Positions 15,337 through 24,720 are shown, counted from the stretch's first letter. The stretch is DNA of 36,805 nt from an uncultured Collinsella sp. (GCA_958348565.1 CATVZP010000012.1:1-36805); one strand, 5' to 3'. Numbers and translations are program-made. Notes: generated by a model not told the origin, from the sequence alone.

Positions 15337-16233
15337 ATGAAGCTTCAGCAGCTCAGATATGTCGTCAAAGTTGCCGAATGCGGCAGCATCACCGAGGCCT
15401 CGCGCCGGCTCTTTGTGTCGCAGCCTTCGATTACCGCGTCGATCCGCGATCTCGAAAACGAGATGGGTGTGCACATCTTTGAGCGCACCAACAAGGGTGT
15501 CATTGTGTCCGAGGAGGGCGAGACCTTCTTGGGCTACGCGCGACAGGTGCTCGACCAGGCCGATCTGCTCGAAGGCAAGTACAAGGGCGCGTCCGAGCAA
15601 GTGCCGCACTTTAGTGTGAGCTGCCAGCATTATTCCTTTGCCGTTAATGCGTTTGTCGATGTGATCCGCGAGTTCGATGCCGCGCGCTACGACTTTACCC
15701 TGCGCGAGGAGCAGACTCACGAGATTATCGAGGACGTCGCGCACATGAAAAGCGAGCTGGGCATCTTGTACCTGTCCGAGCACAATCGCGAGGTCATCGA
15801 GCGCATGCTGGCGGCCAACGAGCTCGTGTTCGAAGGGCTCTTCTGTGCCACGCCGCATGTCTTCGTGTGCGCCGACCATCCGCTGGCGGGCCGCTCCAGC
15901 GTGACGCTCGAGGACCTGGAGGACTATCCCTTCCTGTCCTACGAGCAGGGCAGCTACAACTCGTTTTACTATTCCGAGGAACTGACTTCGACGTTTGAGC
16001 GCCGCAAGAATATCCGTGTGCGCGACCGTGCGACGTTGTTCAACCTTGCCATGGGCCTCAACGGCTACACGGTATGCTCAGGCGTGATCAGTCACGAGCT
16101 CAACGGTCCCGGCATCATCTCGATTCCGCTCGATGTAGACGAGTACATGGAGATCGGCATCATCACGCGCAAGAACACGACACTCACGCGCTACGGCCAA
16201 GCCTATATCGACGCGATCCGCCAGCATATTTAG
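15337..16233 (+). CDS. LysR-family transcriptional regulator
   Basis: The 298-aa protein opens with MKLQQLRYVVKVAECGSITE and the LysR winged helix (residues 1-60, ASRRLFVSQPSITASIRDLE). A C-terminal periplasmic-binding-protein-like effector domain follows (about 90-295). The ATG at 15337 is 7 nt after AGGGAGG; the ORF runs further upstream only because it overlaps the HAD gene in another frame. Its partner gene is not evident, since LysR targets are usually divergent and here the upstream gene is co-directional. Confidence 0.92.
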   Translation: MKLQQLRYVVKVAECGSITEASRRLFVSQPSITASIRDLENEMGVHIFERTNKGVIVSEEGETFLGYARQVLDQADLLEGKYKGASEQVPHFSVSCQHYSFAVNAFVDVIREFDAARYDFTLREEQTHEIIEDVAHMKSELGILYLSEHNREVIERMLAANELVFEGLFCATPHVFVCADHPLAGRSSVTLEDLEDYPFLSYEQGSYNSFYYSEELTSTFERRKNIRVRDRATLFNLAMGLNGYTVCSGVISHELNGPGIISIPLDVDEYMEIGIITRKNTTLTRYGQAYIDAIRQHI

Positions 16234-16382
16234 CCTTTTGAGCGGCGCCGCATTTAAACTTGGCACCGTTCGATTTACCGCGTACGTCCCAGGATGAGGC
16301 TGTATTTCGAGCCACATGTCCCATTAACCGTTGCCCCCTCGCATTACCATCAAAGTGAGCCGCTATGCGAGGGGAGGTCGCC
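16234..16382. other. Intergenic region between LysR and LuxR-type genes
   Basis: About 150 nt with no credible ORF or strong hairpin. It presumably holds the promoter of the LuxR-type gene, but no convincing -35/-10 pair was found. Confidence 0.3.
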
Positions 16383-17402
16383 GTGGATCGGATATATACC
16401 GACAGCTGGCGTTTCCCCATGCCGCTTATGTGCGCGGCGTTTGAGCCCGGAACGCTCGACAAAACCCTCGACGTGATGCTCAAAGATGACTATGGCGTTA
16501 TCGCGCGTGCCGAGGCGCACTACTATCGCGCTTGCCCCGATGAGGCACGACGCCTAGCGGAGCCGTACTTACTATCGGATGACCTTTCGCTCCGTCTTTC
16601 GGCATGCCTGTTGTGCGCCTATGCAAATCTGTCACTGAATCGCGCATTGGCGGCGCGCCGCTGCCTTGCGTATCTCAAGGAAACAGGGAAGGGTCAAAGT
16701 GCGACAAGGGATCCACGCGCCCAGGCCTCATATATGCTGCTTGCGGCGAGCGCCTGTGTGCTGCTGCATTTTCCCTCGCCGGTGTCACGCGGCAAATTCG
16801 ATTTGTATGCATCACTGCTGCCCGAGGGGCTGCGCCTGTTTGCAACCTATGCGCTGGCGCACCGTGCCTACCTCGACGGCGATTACGGGCGCTGCGTGGG
16901 TATGGCGGAGAACGCCTTGTCGATGAAGCAGGAGAGCTATCCCGTCCCTGAGGTCTTCTTGCACCTGATTGCCGCCGTTGGGTGGATTAACCAGCGCGAA
17001 GCTGACCGCGCGAACGCTCATTTTATGCGTGCCTGGCAGATTGCACAGCCCGATGGCCTGATTGAAATCGTCGGAGAGCATCACGGGCTTTTGCAGGGCG
17101 TGTTGGAGTCATGCCTAAAGAAGGGCCATCCGCAGGAGTTCGCGGAGATCATCAAAGTTACCGAGCGGTTTAGTCGCGGTTGGCGTCGTGTGCATAATCC
17201 GGGGACGGGCGCCACCGTTGCCGAGAGCCTGACCACGACGGAGTTCGCCATCGCTATGCTGGCCTGTCGCGGCTGGACCAACGATGAGATTGCCGCTCAC
17301 ATGGGTATCTCGCGTGGCACGGTAAAGAATCGCCTGTCGAACACCTACGCCAAGCTGGGCATAACGAGTCGCGCCGCGCTGAAGCAGTTTGTATTGCTGT
17401 AG
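16383..17402 (+). CDS. LuxR-type HTH regulator with helical repeat sensor region
   Basis: The 339-aa protein ends with a GerE/LuxR helix-turn-helix (about 275-335: LTTTEFAIAMLACRGWTNDE, then IAAHMGISRGTVKNRLSNTY and AKLGITSRAALKQ). The remaining 270 residues are Ala/Leu-rich helical hairpins resembling TPR/MalT-type repeats, with no receiver domain or transmembrane helices. The GTG at 16383 is chosen because AGGGGAGG lies 6 nt upstream; an ATG at 16365 has no SD. It is convergent with the surface-protein gene at 17546. Whether it regulates that family is unknown. Confidence 0.85.
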   Translation: MDRIYTDSWRFPMPLMCAAFEPGTLDKTLDVMLKDDYGVIARAEAHYYRACPDEARRLAEPYLLSDDLSLRLSACLLCAYANLSLNRALAARRCLAYLKETGKGQSATRDPRAQASYMLLAASACVLLHFPSPVSRGKFDLYASLLPEGLRLFATYALAHRAYLDGDYGRCVGMAENALSMKQESYPVPEVFLHLIAAVGWINQREADRANAHFMRAWQIAQPDGLIEIVGEHHGLLQGVLESCLKKGHPQEFAEIIKVTERFSRGWRRVHNPGTGATVAESLTTTEFAIAMLACRGWTNDEIAAHMGISRGTVKNRLSNTYAKLGITSRAALKQFVLL

Positions 17403-17463
17403 GCGACTGGGCGGGTGCGCCTGTTTTGGACGAATAATTGAAGCGGGGTCGTTCAAACGAGGC

Positions 17464-17493
17464 GCGGCCGCCGGTGGGAGGTCCGGCGGCCGC
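17464..17493. terminator. GC-rich hairpin between convergent genes
   Basis: GCGGCCGCCGG (17464-17474) and its exact complement (17483-17493) form an 11-bp stem with an 8-nt loop. It lies between the convergent LuxR-type and surface-protein genes. Neither side has a good T-tract, so it is a probable but atypical terminator. Confidence 0.5.
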
Positions 17494-17545
17494 TTACCAT
17501 GGGACGGTGCGCGCCCGAATTGATCGAGCGTCACGAGACTTGGAG

Positions 17546-19069
17546 TTACGAGCGCTTGCGACTGGTAAAGATGCCGGCGACGACGGCTGCCACGCCTGTG
17601 ATGGCAGCGGCGACGGCGCCCATGGCGGAAGCGTCACCCGTGGCCGCGAGCGTGCCCTTGGTGTCGACATGCTTGATGGTCGCGGCGGCGGTCGTTACCT
17701 TAGGCTTCGACTCGGGCTTCGCCGGGGGCGTATCCACCGGAACGATGACGGCGCGCTTGGCGATGGCGTCGCTGTCCAGATCCGTGATGACATCATTGGC
17801 GGTGCCGATCGTCTGGCCGCGCTGGTAGGGGGCATCGACGGGATTGGTGTCAACGAAGCGCACGTCGCAAATGCGTCCACCGTTAGGTGTTTCGATAATG
17901 CTGTCGACGATATTGATCGTTCCGGCAATGCTGCCGTCTGCACTATTCACCACGGCCAAGATGGCGGCGGTGTCGCCCTCTGCTGTTACGCGGCTGCGTG
18001 TGATGGAGATGGTTGCAGGCGTTAGGCCATCCTCGGTGAGCGCGAAGATGCCATACGTACGAGCGTTCACGTCTGGGTCAACTACGACAATGTCGCCATT
18101 GCCGATGGGCGGTAGGGGCTGGTTGCCTCCATCGTGGTTGATGTAGTGGGCAATGGCCTCGACGGTCGAGTCGCTGATAAAGATGCGCCCGCCGGGGCTG
18201 TCGGTGTCGTGATTGTACGAGTAGATTCCTGAGGCGTTTTCACCCTCGGCATAGGCGTGAACGAATGAGCCGTTTTTAATGGTGATGTCGCCCTCGTCGG
18301 TGAAGATGGCGGTGGGGCTATCTTCGCGCGCTGGGTATGCATACGCTCGTACGGTCGCCGCATCAATGGTCAGGCCATCGAAGGCATATATGCCGCTGCC
18401 GAATCCCTGAGCGGTTAGCGTGCTGTTGGATACCGTGAGGGTTTCTTCGGCGACGATGCCGCAGTCCTGCTCGGAGCGTGCGTCGACTGTGCCGCCGCCG
18501 GTTATGGTTATGTCGCCGTCGGCAAGGATGCCCTCGGCGCCCGCGCCCTTGGCGGTGACAGTTCCTGTTCCGCTGATCGTCATATCGCCCTCGGAATACA
18601 AGGCGTTGCCTTCTGCTGTTGCCGTCAGGGTGCCCGTTCCGGAGATGTTGAGCTCGGCGCCCTCATTGGCACCGTCCACAACGGAAATGCCGTCGCCTTC
18701 GTCATTGGCAACCGTATTGTTGCCCTCGTAGCTCACGTTGAGCTTGCCGTAGGCAGCGATGCCTCCGCCGTTATAACCATTGAGTGTCATGTCGTCGGCG
18801 CCGTCCCAGGCCCACGTGCTGCCGTCGCCGGCCGCGGCACCGGCGTTATAGATGTTGCCGTCGACCTCGACCCGCTCCGCCGCAAACGAAATGCTCGGCA
18901 TGAGCAGCGAGCTCACAGTAAGTGCACAGGTCAGGCCGCAAACGATGCGGCGGGTCACGCGGCGCCAGCTGCCACAGGTGAGAACGGTGCGCTGACGCAC
19001 GGGGGTCTCGGCGTAATGGAGTCCTGTAGTGCGATCGGTGCGGCGCGTGGGGGTCGTAAACGTGGTCAT
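17546..19069 (-). CDS. Beta-helix surface protein, Cthe_2159-like, LAATG anchor (paralogue 1)
   Basis: The 507-aa protein has a long basic N-region and signal sequence (SWRRVTRRIVCGLTCALTVS, cleavage likely after SFAA near residue 64). The conserved block TWAWDGADDMTLNGYNGGGI and GKLNVSYEGNNTV follows, then about 300 residues of short beta-solenoid repeats (GTGTLTATAEGNALYSEGDM, TISGTGTVTAKG and similar). A Pro/Lys linker leads to LAATGD (474-479), a hydrophobic stretch and the tail SRKRS. LAxTG is the motif preferred by class E sortases of Actinobacteria. The solenoid resembles the Cthe_2159 carbohydrate-binding beta-helix family. SD AGGAG precedes the ATG by 5 nt. Probable wall-anchored glycan-binding adhesin; the ligand is unknown. 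Confidence 0.78.
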   Translation of the reverse strand: MTTFTTPTRRTDRTTGLHYAETPVRQRTVLTCGSWRRVTRRIVCGLTCALTVSSLLMPSISFAAERVEVDGNIYNAGAAAGDGSTWAWDGADDMTLNGYNGGGIAAYGKLNVSYEGNNTVANDEGDGISVVDGANEGAELNISGTGTLTATAEGNALYSEGDMTISGTGTVTAKGAGAEGILADGDITITGGGTVDARSEQDCGIVAEETLTVSNSTLTAQGFGSGIYAFDGLTIDAATVRAYAYPAREDSPTAIFTDEGDITIKNGSFVHAYAEGENASGIYSYNHDTDSPGGRIFISDSTVEAIAHYINHDGGNQPLPPIGNGDIVVVDPDVNARTYGIFALTEDGLTPATISITRSRVTAEGDTAAILAVVNSADGSIAGTINIVDSIIETPNGGRICDVRFVDTNPVDAPYQRGQTIGTANDVITDLDSDAIAKRAVIVPVDTPPAKPESKPKVTTAAATIKHVDTKGTLAATGDASAMGAVAAAITGVAAVVAGIFTSRKRS

Positions 19070-19111
19070 GGTCGCTCCTATCTCTCGCGTGGCCTTGTGC
19101 GGTCGCCACTA

Positions 19112-19165
19112 AGCGTATGGTCGATAGGGCAGAGCTGCTAGTGCCATATGGGCACGAAAATGGCT
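19112..19165 (-). promoter_or_regulatory. Shared regulatory element of the surface-protein family, copy 1
   Basis: On the minus strand GGCACTA (19145-19139) is followed after exactly 21 nt by TACGCT (19117-19112), 42 nt before the start codon. GTGCC-N5-GGCAC (19141-19155) forms an inverted repeat. The same GGCACTA-N21-TAYGCT arrangement precedes both other paralogues. Confidence 0.6.
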
Positions 19166-19323
19166 ATTTGCACTGGCGGATATGGGATGGCTTGGCTCGA
19201 CGATTCGTTGGTGTGAATATAGAAGTTTCCTATATCAAACTGTTATAAACGTATATTTTACGATTGCCATATGAGCGCTCATACTTTGTCCCAGTAAAGC
19301 AACCAATGCAAAGGGAGATATCT
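19166..19323 (+). promoter_or_regulatory. AT-rich leader of the MetE-family gene
   Basis: This is an unusually AT-rich stretch, with ATATAG-N7-CTATAT (19218-19236) forming an inverted repeat and -10-like TATATT at 19252. No SAM (S-box) or cobalamin riboswitch was recognised, although such genes are often under one. It probably contains the promoter and an operator. Confidence 0.35.
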
Positions 19324-20457
19324 ATGAGTGCTTTAACCACGCTGAACGCGCCGTTTCGCGCCGATATCGTCGGCAGCTTTCTTCGTCCACAGGCTGTTAA
19401 GGATGCACGTGCCGCCTATGCCGCGGGCACACTCGACGCCGCCGGCCTTAAGGCCGTCGAGGACGATGCCATTCGCGATTTGGTGGCCAAGCAGAAGGCC
19501 GCCGGCCTGCAGGTGATTACCGATGGTGAGTTCCGCCGCAGTTACTGGCACCTCGACTTTATGTGGGGCCTCAATGGCATTGAGCGCCGTACCTCGCGTA
19601 CGGGTTATATGTTCCATGATGAGGAGACGACGGCCGATACCGCCGTGGTGACCGGCTCCATCAGCGGCGAGAACCACCCCTTCGTCGAGCACTTCAAGTT
19701 CGTCAAGGCGCTTGAGGGGGAGGGCCAGGTCGCACGGCAAACCATTCCGGCACCGATCCAGACGTTCTCTGAGATCACGCTCGATCGCTGCGACGGCCAG
19801 CAGGAGAGCCTGCGCGCTGTCTATAAGACCGATGAGGAACTTGCCGATGCCATTGCAGCCGCTTATCGTACGGTGATTGCCGACCTGTACGCAGCAGGCT
19901 GCCGCAACATCCAGTTTGATGACTGCACCTGGGGCATCTACTGCGATACCGACTTTGTGTCCAAGACCGGCATGAGCCCGGTCGACCTGCAAAAGGTAAG
20001 CGAGCTGGGCGTGGCGCTCAACAACGCCGCCATCGAGGGTAAGCCCGACGACCTGGTCATCAACACGCACGTGTGCCGTGGTAACTACCACTCTACCTAT
20101 GCCTTCGAGGGCGGCTATGACCCCGTCGCGCCGTACCTGTTTGCGCATGAGGATGTCGATGCGTTCTATCTGGAGTTCGATACGCCGCGTGCCGGTGGCT
20201 TTGAGCCGCTCAAGTACGTTGCCCCCGGCAAGAAGGTCGTGTTGGGCCTGGTGACCACCAAGGCCGCTGAGCTTGAGGACGAGGATGCCATTGTCGAGCG
20301 TATTCACGAGGCTGCAAAGTATGTTCCGCTCGAGAACCTGTATCTGTCGCCCCAGTGCGGTTTTGCCAGCTGCGAGATTGGCAACAAGCTGACCGAGGAC
20401 GAGCAATGGGCAAAGATCGCGCTGGTCAAGCGCGTTGCCAAGCGCGTTTGGAAATAG
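19324..20457 (+). CDS. Short MetE-family methionine synthase-like protein (YxjG/YxjH type)
   Basis: The 377-aa protein corresponds to the C-terminal catalytic barrel of cobalamin-independent methionine synthase. Motifs are RADIVGSFLRP at the start, ITDGEFRRSYWHLDFMWGL, QFDDCTWG, the zinc ligands His and Cys in NTHVCRGN, the conserved acidic residue in FYLEFDTPR, and Cys in LSPQCGFASCE. YxjG/YxjH-type single-barrel enzymes use an unknown or alternative methyl donor to make methionine. The ATG at 19324 follows GGGAG by 7 nt; the ORF extends to 19264 without an SD. It is divergent from surface-protein paralogue 1. Confidence 0.88.
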   Translation: MSALTTLNAPFRADIVGSFLRPQAVKDARAAYAAGTLDAAGLKAVEDDAIRDLVAKQKAAGLQVITDGEFRRSYWHLDFMWGLNGIERRTSRTGYMFHDEETTADTAVVTGSISGENHPFVEHFKFVKALEGEGQVARQTIPAPIQTFSEITLDRCDGQQESLRAVYKTDEELADAIAAAYRTVIADLYAAGCRNIQFDDCTWGIYCDTDFVSKTGMSPVDLQKVSELGVALNNAAIEGKPDDLVINTHVCRGNYHSTYAFEGGYDPVAPYLFAHEDVDAFYLEFDTPRAGGFEPLKYVAPGKKVVLGLVTTKAAELEDEDAIVERIHEAAKYVPLENLYLSPQCGFASCEIGNKLTEDEQWAKIALVKRVAKRVWK

Positions 20458-20579
20458 CGGTAACGTTCGCAGGTGACGGCGCGTGCGAGACATGGCGTAT
20501 CGCGTACAATGGTTCGGATCGTATCGTTCGGGCAGGTTATCCGATATGCCCGATCGCCCTTCCATTCGAAAGGACATCC

Positions 20580-21914
20580 ATGTCCCAATCCTCGACGCCC
20601 GCCGTCACCGATGCCATCTACGATGCATCGTCGCTTGGCCGCCCGCGCATGTTCCTGCTCGGTCTGCAGCACCTGTTTGCCATGTTTGGCGCCACGGTGC
20701 TGGTGCCCGTGCTCACCGGTCTCTCGGTTTCGGCAACGCTTTTGTTTGTCGGCCTGGGCACGCTGCTCTTTCACTTCCTGTCGCGCGGTAAGGTGCCGGC
20801 CTTTCTGGGCTCGTCGTTTGCCTTTATCGCTGGCTATGCCGCGATTGCGCCCAACGGCGAGACGGAGCTTTTGCCCTACGCCTGCCTGGGCGTAGCTTGT
20901 GCCGGCCTGCTCTATCCGGTACTTGCGGCACTCTTCCGCGCCTTTGGCGCCAAGCGCGTCATGCGCTTCTTCCCGCCGGTGGTGACCGGACCTATCGTCA
21001 TTTCCATCGGTCTGATCCTGGCAAGCTCCGCCATTGCCAACTGCCAGACCAATTGGCTCGTCGCCGTTATCGCCGTGGCAGTGATCGTCATCTGCAACAT
21101 CTGGGGCCGCGGCATGGTCAAGATCGTGCCGATTCTGTTGGGCGTCGTGGTGAGCTATGCCGTTGCGGCCGCGTTGGGTGAGGTCGATTTTTCGGGCGTT
21201 GCCGCCGCGCCGTGGGTCGGTCTTCCCATCGTGTGGGACAACACCGTGTTTGCGCTCTTTGGGCCGCAGTTCGATAGCGGTCTTGCCACGACGGCCATCA
21301 TCACCATCATGCCGCTGGCCTTTGCGACCATGATCGAGCATATCGGTGATATCTCCGCTATCGGCTCCACTTGCGAGCGTAACTACATCGCCGACCCCGG
21401 CCTGCACCGCACGCTGCTCGGTGATGGTCTTGCCACGATTCTGGCTTCGCTCTTTGGCGCTCCGGCCAACACCACGTATGGCGAGAACACCGGCGTGCTC
21501 GCCCTGACGCGCGTGTTCGACCCGCGTGTGATTCGCATTGCCGCGTGCTGCGCCATCGTGCTTTCGTTCTGCCCCAAGTTTGCGGCTGTCATTGCGGCCA
21601 TGCCGGCGTGTGTAATCGGCGGCGTGTCGCTCGTGCTCTATGGCATGATCAGTGCCGTGGGCGTTCGCAACCTTATCGAAAACCAAGTCGATTTCCAGAA
21701 CAACCGCAATGTGCTGGTGGCCGCTCTGGTACTCGTGCTTTCGCTCGGCATTGCCTATAGCACTGCCGGTGCCATCGTGCTGGAGCTGGGCGGCGTGACC
21801 ATTTCGCTGTCCGGCATTGCCGCGGGCTCACTGGTGGGCATTGTGCTCAACGCCATCCTGCCGGATAACGACTTTGAGTTTGATGTCTCCGAGCTCGAGG
21901 AGGCTGCTGAGTAG
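20580..21914 (+). CDS. uraA: NCS2-family uracil/xanthine permease (UraA-like)
   Basis: The 444-aa membrane protein has about 12-14 hydrophobic segments. It starts RPRMFLLGLQHLFAMFGATV, typical of NCS2 transporters. FLGSSFAFIAGY, MIEHIGDISAIG (with the substrate-binding Glu of TM8) and NTTYGENTGVLALTRVFD (signature in TM10) match UraA. It takes up uracil or a related base with protons. The ATG at 20580 follows AAAGGA by 6 nt. TACAAT at 20505-20510 may be its -10. A strong terminator follows the gene. Confidence 0.93.
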   Translation: MSQSSTPAVTDAIYDASSLGRPRMFLLGLQHLFAMFGATVLVPVLTGLSVSATLLFVGLGTLLFHFLSRGKVPAFLGSSFAFIAGYAAIAPNGETELLPYACLGVACAGLLYPVLAALFRAFGAKRVMRFFPPVVTGPIVISIGLILASSAIANCQTNWLVAVIAVAVIVICNIWGRGMVKIVPILLGVVVSYAVAAALGEVDFSGVAAAPWVGLPIVWDNTVFALFGPQFDSGLATTAIITIMPLAFATMIEHIGDISAIGSTCERNYIADPGLHRTLLGDGLATILASLFGAPANTTYGENTGVLALTRVFDPRVIRIAACCAIVLSFCPKFAAVIAAMPACVIGGVSLVLYGMISAVGVRNLIENQVDFQNNRNVLVAALVLVLSLGIAYSTAGAIVLELGGVTISLSGIAAGSLVGIVLNAILPDNDFEFDVSELEEAAE

Positions 21915-21939
21915 CAGCTGCGTTCAGCTAAAACAAGAT

Positions 21940-21977
21940 ATGGTGCCCATGCGTATATGCGTGTGGGCACCATTTTT
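21940..21977 (+). terminator. Rho-independent terminator of uraA
   Basis: ATGGTGCCCA (21940-21949) pairs with TGGGCACCAT (21964-21973), followed by TTTTT. The T-run overlaps the TAA stop of the convergent esterase gene. Confidence 0.9.
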
Positions 21978-22641
21978 AATGTGTCAGTATCCAGTGGATG
22001 CCGCGGGCCATGCGTAAGTCGGTTTGGGCAAAGTGATTGCCGGGGTTGAGCTCCAGCGTTGTTGGAATGCCGCGCTCGACGAGTAACGCTTCCATCGCGC
22101 GTGTGTCGTCGAGTACATGCCGCATCATGCGGTTGGGCGTCTTGGTTTCCTTTTTGCCGAGTGACAGGTAGACGGCGTCGGGCGTAACTGCCATCTCGTG
22201 CTCGTGCGCATAGTCGATAAAGCCAGGAAACCACAGGGATCCCGATGCGCTTGCGACGCGGTCAAAGGTATCGGTCTGCCAGGGGACCCAAAGCGAAAAG
22301 AGGCCTGCCAGCGAATAACCGGCAATGCCACGCCAAACAGGTGGCTGAGGAAGCGACGACTCCACCTGGGGGATTATCTGATTCAGCAGCTCATCAAGAA
22401 AATCGGCAGCTTGGCCGCCGAAAGGCTCGGCATCGCGTACGGTCCCGTCGCATGCCCAGGGGCTCAGCTCGCGATTCCAATCGAGCCCGCCAATGGTGAC
22501 GAGGGCGAATGGCGGACAGTCGAGCTCTCGGCAACACTTATAAACCTCGCTGCCGTCGCCCACGACCACAGGAAGGTAGATGACAGGCGCGCTTTCCGTA
22601 TGATTCGAATAAACGGTTATCTGCTTTTGATGCGCTTCCAT
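21976..22641 (-). CDS. Alpha/beta-hydrolase esterase (Fes/IroE/YbbA-like)
   Basis: The 221-aa protein has the nucleophile elbow GYSLAG (Ser about 119), LSLGKKETKTPN before the expected acidic residue, and the catalytic His in LNPGNHFAQ near the C-terminus. This resembles the esterase family of COG2819/COG2382, which includes ferric-siderophore esterases. No signal peptide is visible and no siderophore genes are nearby, so the substrate is open. The ATG at 22641 has only a weak GAGAAG upstream. Confidence 0.82.
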   Translation of the reverse strand: MEAHQKQITVYSNHTESAPVIYLPVVVGDGSEVYKCCRELDCPPFALVTIGGLDWNRELSPWACDGTVRDAEPFGGQAADFLDELLNQIIPQVESSLPQPPVWRGIAGYSLAGLFSLWVPWQTDTFDRVASASGSLWFPGFIDYAHEHEMAVTPDAVYLSLGKKETKTPNRMMRHVLDDTRAMEALLVERGIPTTLELNPGNHFAQTDLRMARGIHWILTH

Positions 22642-22753
22642 GGCAGGCTTCTCTCAGTGTTGTGATATCGGCAGCCCCAATTGTCGCACGCCAGCGTATG
22701 CCGGTTGGGCTAGACCAAAGACAATCTCGTGCATCCCCTGCGGACGCATATGG

Positions 22754-22791
22754 AAAACGCCACCGCCGGAGGGGAGCTCGGCGGTGGCGTT
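22754..22791 (-). terminator. Terminator of surface-protein paralogue 2
   Basis: On the minus strand AACGCCACCGCCG (22791-22779) pairs with its exact complement (22768-22756), followed by a TTTT run. Nearly identical to the hairpin at 24842-24877. Confidence 0.8.
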
Positions 22792-22848
22792 GTTAAACGG
22801 TGCTGGGGCTCGGGGCCTTCGCGGGAGCTGCCATGTGCGCAGAGGCGT

Positions 22849-24633
22849 CTAAGAACGCTTACGGCTCGCCATGGTGCCTGCGGCGATAGCGGCTGTTCCC
22901 GCAAGGACGGTTGCCACGATGGCCGCACCCGAGGTGTCGCCGGTTGCCGCGAGCACGCCGGTAGTCTTGGCTTTCGTGGTTGAAGCCGCAACGGCCTTGG
23001 TCGGCTTTGAGCCCTCAGGCTTGGGGTCCTGCTTGGACTCCGCGGGCTTGCTTTCTGCGGGCTTGGTCTCGTCGGGCTTGGGGTCTTCCGGCTTGGCTAC
23101 CTCGGGAGGTGCGATGGTCGTACTTTTGGCGACTGCTTTGATATAGAGGGAGTCGACCGTGGCGTCGCCCGTGCCGATGGCTTGGCCTGCCTCGTAGATG
23201 CCGTCACGGAGCTTGCGATAGTCAATGACCTTGCCGCCTTCGGGCGTCTGGATGGCGGCGTTCTCAATCTTGATGGTGCCGATTGTCTTGCCGTCAGCGC
23301 TCATGGCACGGGCAAAGATTGCCGCTGTATCTCCTTCGGCCGTTACCTTGCTGCGGATGATCGAGATGACTGCGGGTGTGACGCCCTCGCTGGTCTGGGC
23401 GATGATGCCGATGTTCTCGCCTTGGGGTTCGCGCCTCGTCTCGCCATCTTGGTTTTCGCTGTAGGGGATGGGGCCGTCGCCGTTCTCGACATAGCGGGCT
23501 ATGGCCTTGACAACGGAGTCGCTGATGTAGATGTGGCCGCCCTTCTCGTTGGGTCGATCGTTTCTGGTGGAGAATGCAGCCGAAACCTCGCCTTCCGCAA
23601 ACGCGTCCACGGTGGAGCCGTTCTTGACGACGATGTCGTCCTGGTAGGTGAAGAGGGCGTTGGCGCCACCGTATCTGCCTTTACTTGCACGGACCGTCAC
23701 GTTTGCATGATCGAGGGTGATGCCCTTGTGGGCATAGACGCCATATTCAACACCGTTTACGTTGAGAGAGGCGTTTGTGGCTGCGAGGCTGCCCTTGGCC
23801 TCGACGGCAGCGTCTTTCTCGGAGCTTGCCTTGACCTGGCTGTCGTCCGAGATGTTGATATTGCCGCCGCTCCAAAGGGCCTCACCATCGGCTGAGCTTG
23901 CCTCGACCGTCCCGCCACCCTTGATGGTGAGGTTCTTGTCGGCTCCAATACCCTTGTCCTTGGTAGCCCTGGCGGTGACGGCTCCGCTGTCGTCAATCGT
24001 GATATTGCCGTTTGCCCTGATGCCATCCGATGCACCCGTGGCGTTGACGTTGCCCGAACCTTTGATAGCGAGATCACCTCCGGCATTGATGGCATCAAAC
24101 CCAGTGCTCGTGGCGTTGACGGATCCGGCTCCGTCGATGTTGATATTACCCGTGGAGAGGATAGCGTCCTCAGTAGATGTCACGCTGAGCGTGCCGCCCT
24201 CGTCGCCTTGGATATTGAGCTCGGCATTCTCGTTAGTGCCATGAGAAACGTTGATGCTTTCGATCCATTCGGCAGTGACGATGTTGGTTCCCGAGTAATT
24301 CACGTTGAGCTTGCCTGCGGCCTGGATCTCGCCGCCGTTATAGTTGTTGAGCTTCAAGTCGTCGGCGCCGTCCCACGACCAGGTACCGGCCTCGTCGCTC
24401 GCCGCGGTGTTGTACTTGTTGCCGCCGACCTTGACCCATTCCGCTGCGAGCGAGACGCTCGGCATGAGCAGCGAGCTCACCGTGAGCGCGCACACGGCGC
24501 CCGCGACGATGCGGCGCGTCACGCGGCGCCAGCTGCCGTGCGCGAGTCCTATGCGACGGCGAACGTCGGGTTCGGCAACATGGGTTCCGGCGGTAGTGTC
24601 ATTGCGTTTGGGGGTCGTGAACAAGGCTGCCAT
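22849..24633 (-). CDS. Beta-helix surface protein, Cthe_2159-like, LAATG anchor (paralogue 2)
   Basis: The 594-aa protein starts MAALFTTPKRND at 24633, after GGGAG; the ORF opens further upstream but only the shared N-terminus of paralogues 2 and 3 begins here. A signal sequence includes SWRRVTRRIVAGAVCALTVS, with cleavage near AAE (residue 65). The block WSWDGADDLKLNNYNGGEI and GKLNVNYSGTNIV is followed by many solenoid turns (GSGNVNATGASDGIRANGNI, TIDDSGAVTARATKDKGI and similar), a Pro/Lys/Glu linker with repeated KPxESK units, LAATGD (561-566), a hydrophobic segment and SRKRS. It is closest to paralogue 3, which lies directly upstream in tandem. Predicted wall-anchored carbohydrate-binding adhesin. 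Confidence 0.8.
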   Translation of the reverse strand: MAALFTTPKRNDTTAGTHVAEPDVRRRIGLAHGSWRRVTRRIVAGAVCALTVSSLLMPSVSLAAEWVKVGGNKYNTAASDEAGTWSWDGADDLKLNNYNGGEIQAAGKLNVNYSGTNIVTAEWIESINVSHGTNENAELNIQGDEGGTLSVTSTEDAILSTGNINIDGAGSVNATSTGFDAINAGGDLAIKGSGNVNATGASDGIRANGNITIDDSGAVTARATKDKGIGADKNLTIKGGGTVEASSADGEALWSGGNINISDDSQVKASSEKDAAVEAKGSLAATNASLNVNGVEYGVYAHKGITLDHANVTVRASKGRYGGANALFTYQDDIVVKNGSTVDAFAEGEVSAAFSTRNDRPNEKGGHIYISDSVVKAIARYVENGDGPIPYSENQDGETRREPQGENIGIIAQTSEGVTPAVISIIRSKVTAEGDTAAIFARAMSADGKTIGTIKIENAAIQTPEGGKVIDYRKLRDGIYEAGQAIGTGDATVDSLYIKAVAKSTTIAPPEVAKPEDPKPDETKPAESKPAESKQDPKPEGSKPTKAVAASTTKAKTTGVLAATGDTSGAAIVATVLAGTAAIAAGTMASRKRS

Positions 24634-24672
24634 GGTTGCTCCCGTTCTCATAGGGCCTATACGACTAGATTC

Positions 24673-24720
24673 AGCGTATCTGCTGGATGTTGCCGGCGGT
24701 AGTGCCGTTCGGAGGGCAAA
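24673..24720 (-). promoter_or_regulatory. Shared regulatory element of the surface-protein family, copy 2
   Basis: On the minus strand GGACATTTTGCCC and GGCACTA (24706-24700) precede TACGCT (24678-24673) by 21 nt, 39 nt before the start codon. Spacing is identical to the copies at 19112 and 26748. Confidence 0.6.

Noticed and set aside
20304..21686. 460-codon minus-strand ORF opposite uraA
   Set aside because: Low-complexity mirror of NCS2 transmembrane coding sequence.
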